From positions 62,001-126,000 of the forward strand of contig JAIUOW010000004.1 of NCBI GenBank assembly GCA_020161775.1: DNA of 64,000 nt, in the 5' to 3' direction. The notes beneath the pieces are model-generated. The model ran no database searches, had not been told where the DNA came from, and worked only from the letters and a program-made list of their open reading frames with translations. How positions within the stretch are numbered: the first letter of the stretch is position 1; the number at the start of each line of letters is the position of its first letter. Shown here in pieces: positions 1 to 10,624 of this stretch. Origin of the DNA: Pseudomonadota bacterium. Its GTDB lineage: Bacteria; Pseudomonadota; Gammaproteobacteria; Burkholderiales; Burkholderiaceae_C. A program made the translations under genes and the position numbers.

Positions 1-2217
1 GCCACCGGTATCGGCCGCGCGCACCGCGTCCATCACCGCGCCATGGTTGACCGAATCAGCCACGATCACGGCGATGTCGCGCTCCGCCGGCTGGAACTTG
101 GGCACCGTCTGGAAGGCGGCTACCGGTCGTGCCAGCACGGCATCCAGTTCCAGTTCAAACACCACCGGCGCATGGGCCAGCTCCCAACGCTGGCGCCAGC
201 GGGGATGCAGTTCACCCACCACCCCCACCTGCCGACCGGCCAGCCAGATGCCGGCACAGCGGCCCGGGTGCAGCGCAGGATGCTGCGCGGGCTTGAACTC
301 GGCCTGCACGGGCAGCAGCAAGGCCTGGACATCGCCCTTGACGTCAAAGAAATCGCTGGCCCCGCCCTTGCGCCCCCACTGAAGGCCATCGGGCTCGCCA
401 TAGGCCAGGCCCGCCACGCGCATGGGTTGGTGGATGCCGCGCACCGTTGTGTCGGTGGTGGCCACCGAAGCGTCGCGCAGGAACACGCGGCCCATTTCAA
501 AGACACGCACCCGCTCGGCCTTGCGGTCCAGGTTGAACTTCAGCGCCTGCAGCAGCGAGCCCACCAGCGAGGAGCGCATCACGCTCATCTGGCTGGCGAT
601 CGGGTTGAGCAGGCGGATCGGATCAGCGTTGCCGGCCAGATCGCGCTCCCAGGCCTCTTCGACAAAGCTGAAGTTGATGGTCTCCTGGTAACCCAGCGAT
701 GCCAGCAGTCGCCGCACGCCAAAGCGGCTGCGGCGTGCTTCCGGCGCGAGCCTGGCGCTGATGGGTGCCAGCGGCGGCGTCGTGGGCAACTGGCCGTAGC
801 CGATGATGCGCACCACCTCTTCGATGAGGTCTTCTTCGATGGCGATGTCAAAGCGGTACGGCGGTGGCGTGACAGTCAGCACGCCTGCGGCGGCGCTGAC
901 GGGCAGCCCCAGCCGTTGCAGCGCATCCACGCACTGTGCTTCATCCAGCGGCATGCCGATGACCTTGGCCGCGCGCGCCACGCGCAGCGTCACTGGCTTG
1001 CGCTCGGGCAGGTTGGCTGTCTGGTCGTCCATGGGACCGGCTTCACCGCCGCAGATGTCCAGGATGAGGCGCGTGATGCGCTCGATGTGCTCCACCGTCT
1101 GGCTCGGGTCCACGCCACGTTCGAAGCGGTGGCCTGCATCGGTGGAGAAATTGAAGCGGCGTGAGCGGCCCTGGATGGCCTGCGGCCACCAGAAAGCGGC
1201 CTCGACATAGACATTGCGCGTGTCGTCCGACACGGCGGTCGAGTCACCGCCCATGATGCCGGCCAGCGACTCGACCTGCCGGTCGTCGGCAATCACGCCC
1301 ACGGCTTCGTCCACCGTCACCGTGTTGCCATTGAGCAGCTTGAGCTGCTCACCCGCCCTGCCCCAGCGCACGTCCAGCGTGCCGTGGATCTTGTCCAGGT
1401 CGAAGATGTGCGACGGGCGGCCCAGCTCGAACATCACGTAGTTGGAGATGTCCACCAGCGCCGTCACGCTGCGCTGGCCGCAGCGGGCCAGGCGGTCCAC
1501 CATCCATTGCGGCGTGGCCGCGCGGGTATTCACATTGCGCACCACGCGGCCCGAAAAGCGGCCACACAGGTCGGGAGCGCTGATCTTGATGGGCAGCTTG
1601 GCGTCATGCACCACCGGTACCGGAGTGAACTGCGGACGCAGCAGGGGCGAGCCCGTCAGCGCCGACAACTCTCGTGCCACGCCATACACGCTCAACGCAT
1701 GCGCCAGATTAGGCGTGAGCTTGAGCGTGAAGACCGTGTCGTCCAGCTTGAGCACGTCGCGCACGTTCGCGCCCAGTGCGGCGTCAGCGGCCAGCTCCAG
1801 CAGGCCGCCGTGGTCGTCGCTCAGCTGCAGCTCGCGCGCCGAGCACAGCATGCCCTGGCTTTCAACGCCCCGCAGCTTGCCGAGCTTGATCAGGAATGGC
1901 TTGCCGTCCTCTCCAGGCGGCAGTTCTGCCCCGACCAGAGCGCACGGCACCTTGATCCCCGCGCGTGCATTCGGCGCACCGCAGACGATATTGAGCAGCG
2001 CGCCCTGCCCCACATCCACCTGGCACACGCGCAGACGGTCGGCATTGGGGTGCTGCACCGCCTCGCGGATCTCGCCCACCACGATCTTCGTGAATGGCGG
2101 TGCCACGGGGTGCATGTCTTCGACTTCCAGCCCACCCATGGTCAGGGTGTCGGCCAGTTGCTCGGTCGTCAGCGGCGGGTTGCAGAATTCGCGCAACCAG
2201 GACTCGGGGAATTGCAT
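1..2217 (-). CDS. pheT: Phenylalanine--tRNA ligase beta subunit, 3' end cut by window
   Basis: Beta subunit of the cytosolic alpha2-beta2 PheRS, which charges tRNA-Phe and edits Tyr-tRNA-Phe. The ATG at 2217 opens [12 protein letters not shown], a typical PheT start. The frame is open for 739 codons to the window edge. The last visible residues ([11 protein letters not shown]) fit the start of the C-terminal FDX-ACB anticodon-binding domain, so from the usual family length roughly 60-80 residues are missing. It starts 21 nt after the pheS stop and is the last gene of the thrS-infC-rpmI-rplT-pheS-pheT run. The B1/B3-B4/B5 domain order is family knowledge and was not checked residue by residue. 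Confidence 0.97.
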   Translation of the reverse strand, partial: MQFPESWLREFCNPPLTTEQLADTLTMGGLEVEDMHPVAPPFTKIVVGEIREAVQHPNADRLRVCQVDVGQGALLNIVCGAPNARAGIKVPCALVGAELPPGEDGKPFLIKLGKLRGVESQGMLCSARELQLSDDHGGLLELAADAALGANVRDVLKLDDTVFTLKLTPNLAHALSVYGVARELSALTGSPLLRPQFTPVPVVHDAKLPIKISAPDLCGRFSGRVVRNVNTRAATPQWMVDRLARCGQRSVTALVDISNYVMFELGRPSHIFDLDKIHGTLDVRWGRAGEQLKLLNGNTVTVDEAVGVIADDRQVESLAGIMGGDSTAVSDDTRNVYVEAAFWWPQAIQGRSRRFNFSTDAGHRFERGVDPSQTVEHIERITRLILDICGGEAGPMDDQTANLPERKPVTLRVARAAKVIGMPLDEAQCVDALQRLGLPVSAAAGVLTVTPPPYRFDIAIEEDLIEEVVRIIGYGQLPTTPPLAPISARLAPEARRSRFGVRRLLASLGYQETINFSFVEEAWERDLAGNADPIRLLNPIASQMSVMRSSLVGSLLQALKFNLDRKAERVRVFEMGRVFLRDASVATTDTTVRGIHQPMRVAGLAYGEPDGLQWGRKGGASDFFDVKGDVQALLLPVQAEFKPAQHPALHPGRCAGIWLAGRQVGVVGELHPRWRQRWELAHAPVVFELELDAVLARPVAAFQTVPKFQPAERDIAVIVADSVNHGAVMDAVRAADTGG

Positions 2218-2238
2218 GTTGTTTGCAGCTGGATGGGG

Positions 2239-3294
2239 TTAGCGGAACTGGCGCAGAAAGCGGATGTCGCCATCGAAGAACAGGCGCAGATCGTTGACGC
2301 CGTAGCGCAGCATCGTGAGCCGGTCCGGGCCCATGCCGAAGGCAAAGCCAATGTATTTCTCGGGGTCCAGCCCCATGTTGCGCACGACCGTGGGGTGCAC
2401 CTGGCCCGAGCCCGCCACCTCCAGCCAGCGGCCCGCCAGCGGCCCGCTCTGGAACTGGATGTCGATTTCGGCGCTGGGCTCGGTGAACGGGAAGAAGCTC
2501 GGACGGAAGCGTAGGGCCAGGTCGTCGCTCTCAAAGAAGGTACGGCAGAAGTCCGTGAACACCACCTTCAGGTCCTTGAAGCTGATGTTCTCGCCCAGCC
2601 ACAGGCCTTCGCACTGGTGGAACATCGGCGAATGTGTCGCATCGCTGTCCACACGGTAGGTACGCCCAGGACAGATCACGCGAATTTCAGGCATCGCACC
2701 ACCGGCCTTCAGTGTTTCGGCGTGCTTCTTGACGTGCACATGGGCATAACGCACCTGCATCGGGCTGGTGTGCGGCCGCAGGTTGTAGGCAATGCCGTCA
2801 TCACCCTGGATGTCCACATAGAACGTGTCCTGCATGGACCGGGCTGGGTGATTGGGCGGGTTGTTCAGCGATGTGAAGCTGTGCCAGTCGGACTCGATCT
2901 CCGGGCCATCGGCCACCTCGAAGCCCATGCTCGCGAAGATGAGTTCGATGCGCTCCAGCGTCAGGCTGACCGGGTGAAGTCCGCCGGGCTCGCGCATGCG
3001 GCCGGGCAGCGTCACGTCCAGCGATTCCGCCTGGAGCTGGCTTTCGAGTTCAGCATCGGCCAGGGCCTGGCGACGGGCGTTCAGCGCCGCTTCAATGGCC
3101 TGCTTGGCCAGGTTGATGGCAGCTCCGCGGGTCTTCTTTTCGTCCACGCTCAGGGCAGCCATGCCCTTCATCAGCTCGGTGATGCGGCCAGTCTTGCCCG
3201 TGAACTGTGCCTTGGCATTCTCAAGCTCCGCGGGGGTCAGCGCCGCGGCAAATGCGCTGCGTGCGCTGTCGACGATGGAATCCAGCTCATTCAT
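2239..3294 (-). CDS. pheS: Phenylalanine--tRNA ligase alpha subunit
   Basis: Catalytic alpha subunit of PheRS (351 aa, a normal length). The N-terminal ~90 residues form the helical tRNA-binding arm. Class II motif 2 is visible around [11 protein letters not shown] (about residue 218) and motif 3 as GMGPDR at 320-325. The start codon is preceded by a weak GAAGAG ribosome-binding site. The 102-nt gap to rplT upstream carries a perfect 12-bp inverted repeat (3311-3348) that could act as an attenuator or processing site. pheT follows 21 nt downstream. Confidence 0.98.
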   Translation of the reverse strand: MNELDSIVDSARSAFAAALTPAELENAKAQFTGKTGRITELMKGMAALSVDEKKTRGAAINLAKQAIEAALNARRQALADAELESQLQAESLDVTLPGRMREPGGLHPVSLTLERIELIFASMGFEVADGPEIESDWHSFTSLNNPPNHPARSMQDTFYVDIQGDDGIAYNLRPHTSPMQVRYAHVHVKKHAETLKAGGAMPEIRVICPGRTYRVDSDATHSPMFHQCEGLWLGENISFKDLKVVFTDFCRTFFESDDLALRFRPSFFPFTEPSAEIDIQFQSGPLAGRWLEVAGSGQVHPTVVRNMGLDPEKYIGFAFGMGPDRLTMLRYGVNDLRLFFDGDIRFLRQFR

Positions 3295-3310
3295 AAAAAC
3301 TCTTCAAATG

Positions 3311-3348
3311 AACAAGGGCTAGTGCCTTTCCAAGCGCTAGCCCTTGTT
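3311..3348 (-). promoter_or_regulatory. Perfect 12-bp inverted repeat in the rplT-pheS gap
   Basis: Arms 3311-3322 and 3337-3348 are exact reverse complements around a 14-nt loop. The repeat lies 17 nt before the pheS start. No uninterrupted U-run follows directly on the minus strand, so it is not a textbook terminator. A partial attenuator, an RNase processing site or a chromosomal palindromic repeat are all possible. No convincing Phe-rich leader ORF was found. Confidence 0.6.
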
Positions 3349-3396
3349 TCTGATGCGCAAGCCACTGCCGGTGAAGACAGTAGCCCCCCGTGAAAA

Positions 3397-3756
3397 TCAA
3401 GCAGCCAGCTTGGCCTTGACTTGCTCCACGATGCCGGCAAAAGCGGCCTTGTCGTGCACGGCGATGTCAGCGAGCACCTTGCGGTCGATCTCGATGCCGG
3501 CCTTGCGGATGCCGTTGGCGAACTGGCTGTAGGTCATGCCCAGCTCACGGGCCGCCGCGTTGATACGGGCAATCCAGAGCTGGCGGAAGACGCGCTTCTT
3601 GGCGCGGCGGTCACGGTAGGCATACTGCCCAGCCTTCATCACCGCTTCTTTGGCGATGCGGAATACGTTGCCGCGGCGGCCGCGGAAACCTTTGGCCAGG
3701 GCCAGGACTTTCTTGTGACGGGCGCGGGCTGTTACACCACGTTTGACGCGAGGCAT
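3397..3756 (-). CDS. rplT: 50S ribosomal protein L20
   Basis: Large-subunit assembly protein (119 aa) binding 23S rRNA. It has the highly basic N-terminus [16 protein letters not shown] and the family-typical core [14 protein letters not shown] strong AAGGAG site lies before the ATG. It sits 26 nt after rpmI in the conserved infC-rpmI-rplT order. In other bacteria L20 represses this operon translationally; no such site was demonstrated here. Confidence 0.98.
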   Translation of the reverse strand: MPRVKRGVTARARHKKVLALAKGFRGRRGNVFRIAKEAVMKAGQYAYRDRRAKKRVFRQLWIARINAAARELGMTYSQFANGIRKAGIEIDRKVLADIAVHDKAAFAGIVEQVKAKLAA

Positions 3757-3782
3757 GTTGTTTCTCCTTGTTCGTCAGTTGA

Positions 3783-3986
3783 TCAGATGCCGGTGCCGGG
3801 CAGCATGGCGGCCATGGAAACCATGTTGGTTTCATGAACCGACACCGAACCGCGCAGGTGGCGTTTGTTCTTGGTGGTCTTCTTGGTCAGGATGTGACGC
3901 TTGAAGGCCTGACCGCGCTTGACGGTACCACCGGGACGAACACGGAAGCGCTTTTTCGCGCTGCTCTTGGTCTTCATTTTGGGCAT
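3783..3986 (-). CDS. rpmI: 50S ribosomal protein L35
   Basis: 67-residue ribosomal protein starting [16 protein letters not shown]. The open frame extends upstream to 4067, but the ATG at 3986 has an AAGGAG site at good spacing and gives the family length, so it is the chosen start. It lies between infC and rplT in the conserved order. Confidence 0.97.
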   Translation of the reverse strand: MPKMKTKSSAKKRFRVRPGGTVKRGQAFKRHILTKKTTKNKRHLRGSVSVHETNMVSMAAMLPGTGI

Positions 3987-4096
3987 GTGAATGCTCCTTC
4001 TTGGTTGTGCTCGTGAGGCGCTGCAAACTCCTTGCAGGCTTGAAGCCCCGAGCCACTTGTCGCCCACCGGCGACCAACCGGTGAGCTACTGGATTT

Positions 4097-4696
4097 TTAC
4101 GCTGCGGCTGCGGGAGCAGCTTCAGCGGCGGGTTTGGCAGGGCCACCCGGCTTTTTCTTGCCCGGCGCGATCATCATGATCATCTGCCGGCCTTCGAGCT
4201 TGGGAAACTGCTCGACGATGATGATGTCCGCCAGCTCGTCGCGGATGCGGTTCAACAGCGCCATGCCGATTTCCTGGTGCGTGATCTCGCGGCCCCGAAA
4301 GCGCAGCGTGATCTTGCACTTGTCACCTTCCGCCAGGAAGCGCCGGATATTGCGCATCTTGATGTTGTAGTCACCGTCGTCGGTGCCCGGGCGGAACTTG
4401 ACTTCCTTGATTTCAATGACTGTCTGCTTGGCTTTCGCTTCCGCCGCCTTCTTCTGCTCCTGGTACTTGAACTTGCCGTAGTCCATCAAACGACAGACCG
4501 GCGGATTCGCCGTGGCAGCAATTTCAACCAGATCCACGTCCAGCTCACCCGCCATCCGCAAAGCTTCGGACAGACTGACGATACCCAGAGGCTCGTTTTC
4601 GGGCCCGGAGAGGCGGACTTCCGGGGCCATGATTTCCCGGTTCAGGCGGTGTTTGCGTTCCTCGCGGTGGCGGCGGTCGCGAAATTCAGTAGCGAT
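4097..4696 (-). CDS. infC: Translation initiation factor IF-3, AUC start codon
   Basis: IF-3 (199 aa) binds the 30S subunit and discriminates against non-standard start codons and wrong initiator tRNA. The first in-frame ATG (4630) would remove 22 conserved N-terminal residues ([20 protein letters not shown]). Upstream of it the frame closes at a TGA five codons before an ATC at 4696-4694. None of the four codons between them is a usable start, and an AAGGAC site precedes the ATC. Initiation at AUC is therefore inferred, matching the AUU start of E. coli infC that allows autoregulation. The C-terminus is a Pro/Ala-rich tail. thrS lies 84 nt upstream. Confidence 0.95.
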   Translation of the reverse strand: MATEFRDRRHREERKHRLNREIMAPEVRLSGPENEPLGIVSLSEALRMAGELDVDLVEIAATANPPVCRLMDYGKFKYQEQKKAAEAKAKQTVIEIKEVKFRPGTDDGDYNIKMRNIRRFLAEGDKCKITLRFRGREITHQEIGMALLNRIRDELADIIIVEQFPKLEGRQMIMMIAPGKKKPGGPAKPAAEAAPAAAA

Positions 4697-4780
4697 GGTG
4701 ACAGTCCTTCAAATTTTCTGCTACAAAAAGCGTAGCGAACACTGTTGACTCCACGCGGGCAAGAGCTTCATTGGCAAGAA

Positions 4781-6706
4781 TCAGCTTTTGTTTTGGATGT
4801 CTTCAGCGATCTTTTGGGAGAACGCATCGAGCGACATCACACCGAGGTCTTTGTTACCCCGGGCGCGCACTGCAACAGCACCTGCTGCCATCTCCTTGTC
4901 GCCTACGACGACGATGAACGGCAGCTTTTGCAACGAATGCTCGCGTATTTTATACGTAATTTTCTCGTTGCGCAGATCCAGATCGACCCTAAGCCCTTGA
5001 TTTTGCAGCGTTTTGGCCACTTTCCGGGCGTAATCGGCCTGGGAATCGGTGATATTGAGCACCGCCACCTGCACCGGCGCCAGCCAAGTGGGCAGCGCGC
5101 CCGAGTGCTGTTCGATCAGGATGCCGATGAAGCGCTCCAGGCTGCCGACGATGGCCCGGTGCAGCATCACAGGGCGATGCCGCGCGCCGTCCTCACCCAC
5201 ATATTCGGCGTCCAGCCGCTCGGGCATGGAGAAGTCCACCTGCATGGTGCCGCACTGCCATTGGCGGCCAATGGCGTCCTTCAGGGTGTATTCGATCTTG
5301 GGGCCGTAGAAGGCACCGTCGCCTGGGGCGATCTCGAACTCGCAGCCGGATGCACGCAAGCTTTCCATCAGCGCGTGCTCGGCCTTGTCCCAGCTCTCGT
5401 CCGAACCGATACGCTTTTCAGGGCGCGTGGCCACCTTGTAGATGATGTTGTCAAAACCGAAGTCCCGGTAGACCTTCTGCAGCAGCGTGGTGTAGGCCGT
5501 GCATTCGGGCAGGATCATGTCCTCGGTGCAGAAGATGTGGCCATCATCCTGCGTGAAGCCGCGCACCCGCATGATGCCGTGCAGGCCACCCGTGGGTTCA
5601 TTGCGGTGGCACTGCCCGAATTCGCCATAACGCAACGGCAGGTCCCGGTAGCTCTTGATGCCCTGCTTGAAGATCAGGATGTGACCGGGACAGTTCATCG
5701 GCTTGAGCGCGTAGTCACGCTTTTCCGATTCGGTGGTGAACATGTTTTCGCGGTACTTGTCCCAGTGGCCCGTCTTTTCCCACAGCGTCTTGTCCAGCAG
5801 CTGCGGGCCCTTGACCTCCTGGTAGCCGTTGTCGCGGTACACGCGGCGCATGTACTGCTCCACCTCCTGCCAGACCGTCCAGCCCTTGGGATGCCAGAAC
5901 ACCACGCCGGGCGCATGGTCGTCGATGTGGAACAGGTCCAGTTCGCGGCCCAGCTTGCGGTGGTCGCGCTTTTCGGCCTCTTCCAGCATCGTCAGGTACT
6001 GCTGCAGTTCGTCCTTGGTGGCCCAGGCCGTGCCGTAGATGCGCTGCAGCATCTCGTTGCGGTGGTCGCCGCGCCAGTAGGCTCCCGCCACCTTCATGAG
6101 CTTGAAGAACTTCAGCTTGCCGGTGCTGGGCACGTGCGGGCCGCGGCACAGGTCCTCGAAGCCGCCTTCGCGGTACAGACTGACGTCTTCATTGCTGGGG
6201 ATGCTCGCAATGATCTCGGCCTTGTAGTGCTCGCCCATGCCCTTGAAGTAGGCCACGGCCTCGTCGCGCGGCAACACGCGGCGCACCACGGGCTCATCCT
6301 TCGCGGCCAGTTCCGCCATGCGCTTTTCGATGGCCACCAGGTCTTCCGGCGTGAACGGCCGCTTGTACGAAAAGTCGTAGAAGAACCCGTTCTCGATCAC
6401 CGGGCCGATCGTGACCTGCGCATCCGGAAACAGTTCCTTCACGGCATAGGCCAGCAGGTGCGCCGTGGAATGGCGAATGACCTCCAGGCCATCCGCATCC
6501 TTGGCCGTCACGATGGACAGGGGACTGTCCGCATGGAGGGTGTAGCTGGTGTCAACCACCTTGAAGCCCTCACCGCCTTCGGCGGGGACCTTGCCGGCCA
6601 GCGCAGCCTTGGCCAGGCCGGAGCCAATGGAGGCGGCCACCTCGGCTACCGTCACAGGACCGGGGTATTCACGTTGGGAGCCATCGGGGAGCGTGATCTT
6701 GATCAT
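4781..6706 (-). CDS. thrS: Threonine--tRNA ligase
   Basis: Class II synthetase that charges tRNA-Thr. N-terminal TGS domain (about 1-60), then an editing domain with the HSTAH motif (H79/H83), the catalytic core with the zinc-binding Cys in MNCPGH and the motif 2 region [15 protein letters not shown], and a C-terminal anticodon-binding domain. Length is 641 aa from the ATG at 6706; a TTG two codons upstream (6712) is an alternative. No strong Shine-Dalgarno is seen. It is the first gene of the translation operon, preceded by a terminator hairpin and a Thr-rich leader ORF. Confidence 0.97.
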   Translation of the reverse strand: MIKITLPDGSQREYPGPVTVAEVAASIGSGLAKAALAGKVPAEGGEGFKVVDTSYTLHADSPLSIVTAKDADGLEVIRHSTAHLLAYAVKELFPDAQVTIGPVIENGFFYDFSYKRPFTPEDLVAIEKRMAELAAKDEPVVRRVLPRDEAVAYFKGMGEHYKAEIIASIPSNEDVSLYREGGFEDLCRGPHVPSTGKLKFFKLMKVAGAYWRGDHRNEMLQRIYGTAWATKDELQQYLTMLEEAEKRDHRKLGRELDLFHIDDHAPGVVFWHPKGWTVWQEVEQYMRRVYRDNGYQEVKGPQLLDKTLWEKTGHWDKYRENMFTTESEKRDYALKPMNCPGHILIFKQGIKSYRDLPLRYGEFGQCHRNEPTGGLHGIMRVRGFTQDDGHIFCTEDMILPECTAYTTLLQKVYRDFGFDNIIYKVATRPEKRIGSDESWDKAEHALMESLRASGCEFEIAPGDGAFYGPKIEYTLKDAIGRQWQCGTMQVDFSMPERLDAEYVGEDGARHRPVMLHRAIVGSLERFIGILIEQHSGALPTWLAPVQVAVLNITDSQADYARKVAKTLQNQGLRVDLDLRNEKITYKIREHSLQKLPFIVVVGDKEMAAGAVAVRARGNKDLGVMSLDAFSQKIAEDIQNKS

Positions 6707-6721
6707 GTTCAAAAGGATTCA

Positions 6722-6754
6722 GAAAAAAACAAAGCGCGGTCGAATGCCGCGCTT
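6722..6754 (-). terminator. Intrinsic terminator/attenuator before thrS
   Basis: Eight-bp GC-rich stem (6732-6739 with 6747-6754), loop of 7, followed on the minus strand by TTTGTTTTTTT. It lies 16 nt upstream of the thrS start and downstream of the Thr-rich leader ORF, the geometry expected for transcription attenuation. Confidence 0.8.
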
Positions 6755-6798
6755 GATCTGGGAACCTGGAGGGATTCAGTGCACGCGACTACGCGACC

Positions 6799-6840
6799 TC
6801 AGGGGGCCGTCCAACCTTCCGGTGTAGTTCGCGGTGTCAT
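6799..6840 (-). CDS. Candidate thrS leader peptide (13 aa, Thr-rich)
   Basis: Short ORF starting at ATG 6840 encoding MTPRTTPEGWTAP and then TGA. Four of 13 residues are Thr, including a Thr-Thr pair. A possible AAAGG site sits about 10 nt before the ATG. The stop is 45 nt upstream of the terminator stem that precedes thrS. This matches a ribosome-mediated attenuation leader in position and composition, but a 13-codon ORF can arise by chance and no antiterminator pairing could be assigned with certainty. Confidence 0.45.
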   Translation of the reverse strand: MTPRTTPEGWTAP

Positions 6841-6896
6841 AACCAGGGTGCCTTTCTCGCTCTTGTACGCCCGCGTCGCGCAGGCCAGCGTGCATT

Positions 6897-7091
6897 TTAA
6901 CCCGCCGGGATGAAGCCAGTGCCGTTGCAGCGCGGGCAGCCCGTGATGACGGTCTGTTTTTCGACTTCGAAGTTTTCGTTGATGTTCTCGCTGTCAATGC
7001 GAAGTTCGCCGGTGCCGCTGCAATCGGGGCAACGCACCTTGCTCAGGTCGCCGGCTTCAAAAACACCTGTCTTTTCGCTGGATGCACCCAT
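6897..7091 (-). CDS. Small DnaJ-type zinc-ribbon protein
   Basis: 64-residue protein from the ATG at 7091 (a GTG at 7127 would add 12 residues). Two CxxCxGxG motifs, CPDCSGTG and CPRCNGTG, separated by about 25 residues make one zinc-binding module like that of DnaJ. It lacks a J-domain and any substrate-binding domain. The function is unknown; a redox or chaperone accessory role would be inference. It is on the same strand as thrS but separated from it by the leader and terminator region. Confidence 0.75.
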   Translation of the reverse strand: MGASSEKTGVFEAGDLSKVRCPDCSGTGELRIDSENINENFEVEKQTVITGCPRCNGTGFIPAG

Positions 7092-7145
7092 GGCCGCCCC
7101 ATCTTTGATGTGTATGCAACCCGTCACTCTACAGCCGAAAGCCCC

Positions 7146-7184
7146 AAAAACAAACCCCGTCTTCCCTGAGGGAAAGACGGGGTT
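7146..7184 (-). terminator. Terminator after aceA
   Basis: Long near-perfect hairpin (arms 7153-7167 and 7169-7184, one bulged base) followed on the minus strand by TTTGTTTTTGG. It ends the aceA transcript and separates it from the zinc-ribbon gene. Confidence 0.85.
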
Positions 7185-7209
7185 GTTCCGGCGCCAGCGC
7201 CGCTATTTC

Positions 7210-8535
<1,326 letters not shown>

Positions 8536-8611
8536 GGGTTCACTCCAAAGGGTTGTTGAATTCGATGGATGAACTTTAAGTCTTCTACAAGACTTTGAGA
8601 AGCTCTTGTGT

Positions 8612-8639
8612 CTTATATAAGAGATATTTTTATATTCAA
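8612..8639 (-). promoter_or_regulatory. Candidate sigma-70 promoter of aceA
   Basis: On the minus strand TTGAAT (8639-8634) and TATAAG (8617-8612) are separated by 16 nt. The -10 is embedded in a perfect 12-bp palindrome at 8611-8622. It lies about 75 nt before the aceA start. Assigned from pattern only. Confidence 0.4.
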
Positions 8640-8663
8640 TTAAATCAACAACTTATCTATATA

Positions 8664-8736
8664 TTTTCTCAATGTGGAAATTTATTTCTTGTATTGAGAA
8701 AAATTCTTGCGCCGCAGCATTTCAATTTTTCTCAAT
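8664..8736. promoter_or_regulatory. Three TTTTCTCAAT repeats upstream of aceA
   Basis: TTTTCTCAAT occurs at 8664-8673 and, as 11-base versions, inverted at 8693-8703 and direct at 8726-8736. The last two form a perfect 11-bp inverted repeat with a 22-bp spacer. The segment is far more AT-rich than its surroundings. The spacing suits a dimeric regulator upstream of the aceA promoter. The regulator is unknown. Confidence 0.5.
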
Positions 8737-8750
8737 ATGAAAAGCAATTT

Positions 8751-9161
8751 TCACATCATGGGATCTTGACGCCCCGTGACCCAGTCGCCCGAGGCAATCA
8801 CCGGTTTGCCGGCCACCAACGCAGGGTTGATCTCGTAAACGATGCACGCCAGCGTGCGCCCTGCCACCTGCACGCTGATGTCGCGCTTGGCGTATTCATT
8901 GGTCTGCTGTGGGTACAGCTCCTCGATTTCATCCAGCACCCGCTCCAGTTGTGGCGAGATCTCATACACCTCGCCTTGCACTTCGCCGGGGCCACCCAGC
9001 AGAACACCCGGGTACCGGCCAAAGTGGTACATGGTGCCAGGGATGCGCGCCGCGCCCACCCAGCGCGGCGCGGGGCTCAGGCGGGTGATGTCGTTGTCGT
9101 CGCCGCGGCGAAGGGTTCCATAGACAAAAACGTGGCGCGGTGTGTCGGGGGCTTGGGGCAT
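8751..9161 (-). CDS. Gamma-glutamylcyclotransferase-like (AIG2/GGACT) protein
   Basis: 136-residue single-domain protein. The YGTLR motif near the N-terminus (FVYGTLRRG) forms the substrate-binding loop of the GGCT-like fold. The central IEELYP stretch supplies the acidic residue expected to be catalytic. Enzymes of this fold release 5-oxoproline from gamma-glutamyl amines or peptides; the substrate here is unknown. ATG 9161 was preferred to a TTG at 9191. It is divergent from the EamA gene that starts at 9204. Confidence 0.8.
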   Translation of the reverse strand: MPQAPDTPRHVFVYGTLRRGDDNDITRLSPAPRWVGAARIPGTMYHFGRYPGVLLGGPGEVQGEVYEISPQLERVLDEIEELYPQQTNEYAKRDISVQVAGRTLACIVYEINPALVAGKPVIASGDWVTGRQDPMM

Positions 9162-9203
9162 GATCGGCGGCTTGTTGAACAGGCAATACAAAAGGCAAGT
9201 CTA

Positions 9204-10136
9204 GTGAATCGTCCGCCCCCTGCCCGTTGGCTGGCGTATGCTTGCCTGGCCCTGAGCATGTCCCTCGTGGGCAGCTATGTGGCCCTGTCCAAGCCCCTGG
9301 CCGCGGCAATTCCCGTATTTCTGCTGGCGTGGCTGCGTTTTGGGATTGGCGGGCTGGCCATGCTGCACTGGCTGCGCAAGCCGGCGAACGAATCACCCAT
9401 GACGGCGCAGACCCGCCAGTTGGTGTTCCTGGAATCGTTCCTGGGCAACTTCCTGTTTTCCATCTGCATGCTGTACGGCGTGAGCATGACCAGCGCCGTG
9501 TCCGCCGGCGTGATCATGGCGTCCATCCCCGCTGTGGTGGCCCTCATGAGCTGGGCCTTCCTGCGTGAACGTATCGGCCCTCGCATCTGGGCGGCGGTGG
9601 CATGTGCCGCGGTGGGGATCGGCCTGCTGGCACTGGCCGGGCCGTCCGCGCACGGCGCCAGCAACCCAACGGCCGTGCCCGCGATGGCCTGGCTGGGCAA
9701 CCTGCTGGTGTTCGGCGCCGTGATCTGCGAGGCGTCGTATGCGGTCATCGGCAAGAAGCTGACCGGCGTGCTGGGCCCGCGGCGCATCACGGCGCTCATC
9801 AACCTGTGGGGCTTTGCCCTGGTCACGCCCTTTGGCCTCTACATGGCCTGGCGCTTTGACTTCACCGGCGTGCAGCCGGGCATCTGGCTGCTGCTGGTGT
9901 TTTACTCGCTGGCGGCCAGCGTGTGGACGGTATGGCTCTGGATGACGGGCTTGAAGGTGGTGCCGGCCGCGCAGGGCGGCGTGTTCACCGTGATGCTGCC
10001 GGTATCTGCGGCGCTGGTGGGTGTGTTTGTGTTGGGTGAAAGCCTGGGCCCCGCGCAGCTGGCCGCGTTCGGCATCGCGCTGGTGGGCGTGGTGCTAGCC
10101 ACGCTGCCGGCCAGGGCGGGCGCTACTTCCCCGTAA
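9204..10136 (+). CDS. EamA/DMT-family transporter
   Basis: 310-residue inner-membrane protein with two EamA repeats and about ten hydrophobic segments, beginning MNRPPPARWLAYACLALSM. Family members export amino acids or other metabolites. A GTG start at 9204 is chosen because an AAAGGCAAG site precedes it and no ATG gives the full first helix. The open frame further upstream is only the antisense of the cyclotransferase gene. The 3' end overlaps the convergent Lrp gene by 14 bp. Substrate unknown. Confidence 0.85.
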   Translation: MNRPPPARWLAYACLALSMSLVGSYVALSKPLAAAIPVFLLAWLRFGIGGLAMLHWLRKPANESPMTAQTRQLVFLESFLGNFLFSICMLYGVSMTSAVSAGVIMASIPAVVALMSWAFLRERIGPRIWAAVACAAVGIGLLALAGPSAHGASNPTAVPAMAWLGNLLVFGAVICEASYAVIGKKLTGVLGPRRITALINLWGFALVTPFGLYMAWRFDFTGVQPGIWLLLVFYSLAASVWTVWLWMTGLKVVPAAQGGVFTVMLPVSAALVGVFVLGESLGPAQLAAFGIALVGVVLATLPARAGATSP

Positions 10137-10614
10137 CCTTGCGGATCGCTGGCTTGATGTTCTCGCGCCGGGCCGGCAGCACGGTGGCGTTCTCGCGCGG
10201 CGCGTTCAGCACGATGGACGTGGATGTTTCCGTGAGGATGCAGAACTTCGTCACCACCGCATCCAGGTGTTCCACGTCGATCACGGCTATCTCCAGCGTC
10301 CAGCTGTCCTCGCCGGTCACGTTCCAGGCGTTCACCACCTCGGGCGTCTGCTCGATGAGCTTGACCACGCGCGCATATTCGGCACGGCCCACGCGCACCA
10401 GCGCACGGATGCCGTAGCCCAGGCGCTTGTAGTCCACCTCGGCGCGGTAGCCCTTGATCACGCCCTGCAGCTCCAGCTTGCGCACGCGCTCAGCCACCGC
10501 GGGCTGGCTCAGGTGCACCCGCCGGCCCAACTCGGCCATGGTGATGCGGGCGTCGGCCTGCAGCTCGGCCAGAATGCGGCTGTCGTAGGCATCGAACTCA
10601 GAAACTTCGGTCAT
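10123..10614 (-). CDS. Lrp/AsnC family transcriptional regulator
   Basis: 163 aa. N-terminal winged HTH (about 8-60, with MAELGRRVHLSQPAVAERVRKLE) and a C-terminal RAM domain (about 70-150) that binds amino-acid effectors and oligomerises. It is flanked by two EamA exporters, one convergent (14-bp overlap) and one divergent (93-bp gap). Local control of amino-acid export is a reasonable inference. A 13-bp palindrome lies just before its start. Confidence 0.92.
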   Translation of the reverse strand: MTEVSEFDAYDSRILAELQADARITMAELGRRVHLSQPAVAERVRKLELQGVIKGYRAEVDYKRLGYGIRALVRVGRAEYARVVKLIEQTPEVVNAWNVTGEDSWTLEIAVIDVEHLDAVVTKFCILTETSTSIVLNAPRENATVLPARRENIKPAIRKVTGK

Positions 10615-10624
10615 GTTGGTCTGG

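Noticed and set aside
6713-6896. Possible tRNA gene or T-box in the thrS leader
   Set aside because: No cloverleaf with a proper acceptor stem and T-arm could be drawn, and T-boxes are not expected for thrS in betaproteobacteria. The leader-peptide reading fits better.
4745-6913. Very long plus-strand open frame (722 codons) opposite thrS
   Set aside because: It mirrors the codons of thrS on the other strand, has no family resemblance and no ribosome-binding site. High-GC genes here routinely leave open antisense frames.
8595-9203. Upstream extension of the EamA frame
   Set aside because: The added 203 codons are antisense to the cyclotransferase gene and the aceA promoter region. The transporter begins naturally at the GTG at 9204.
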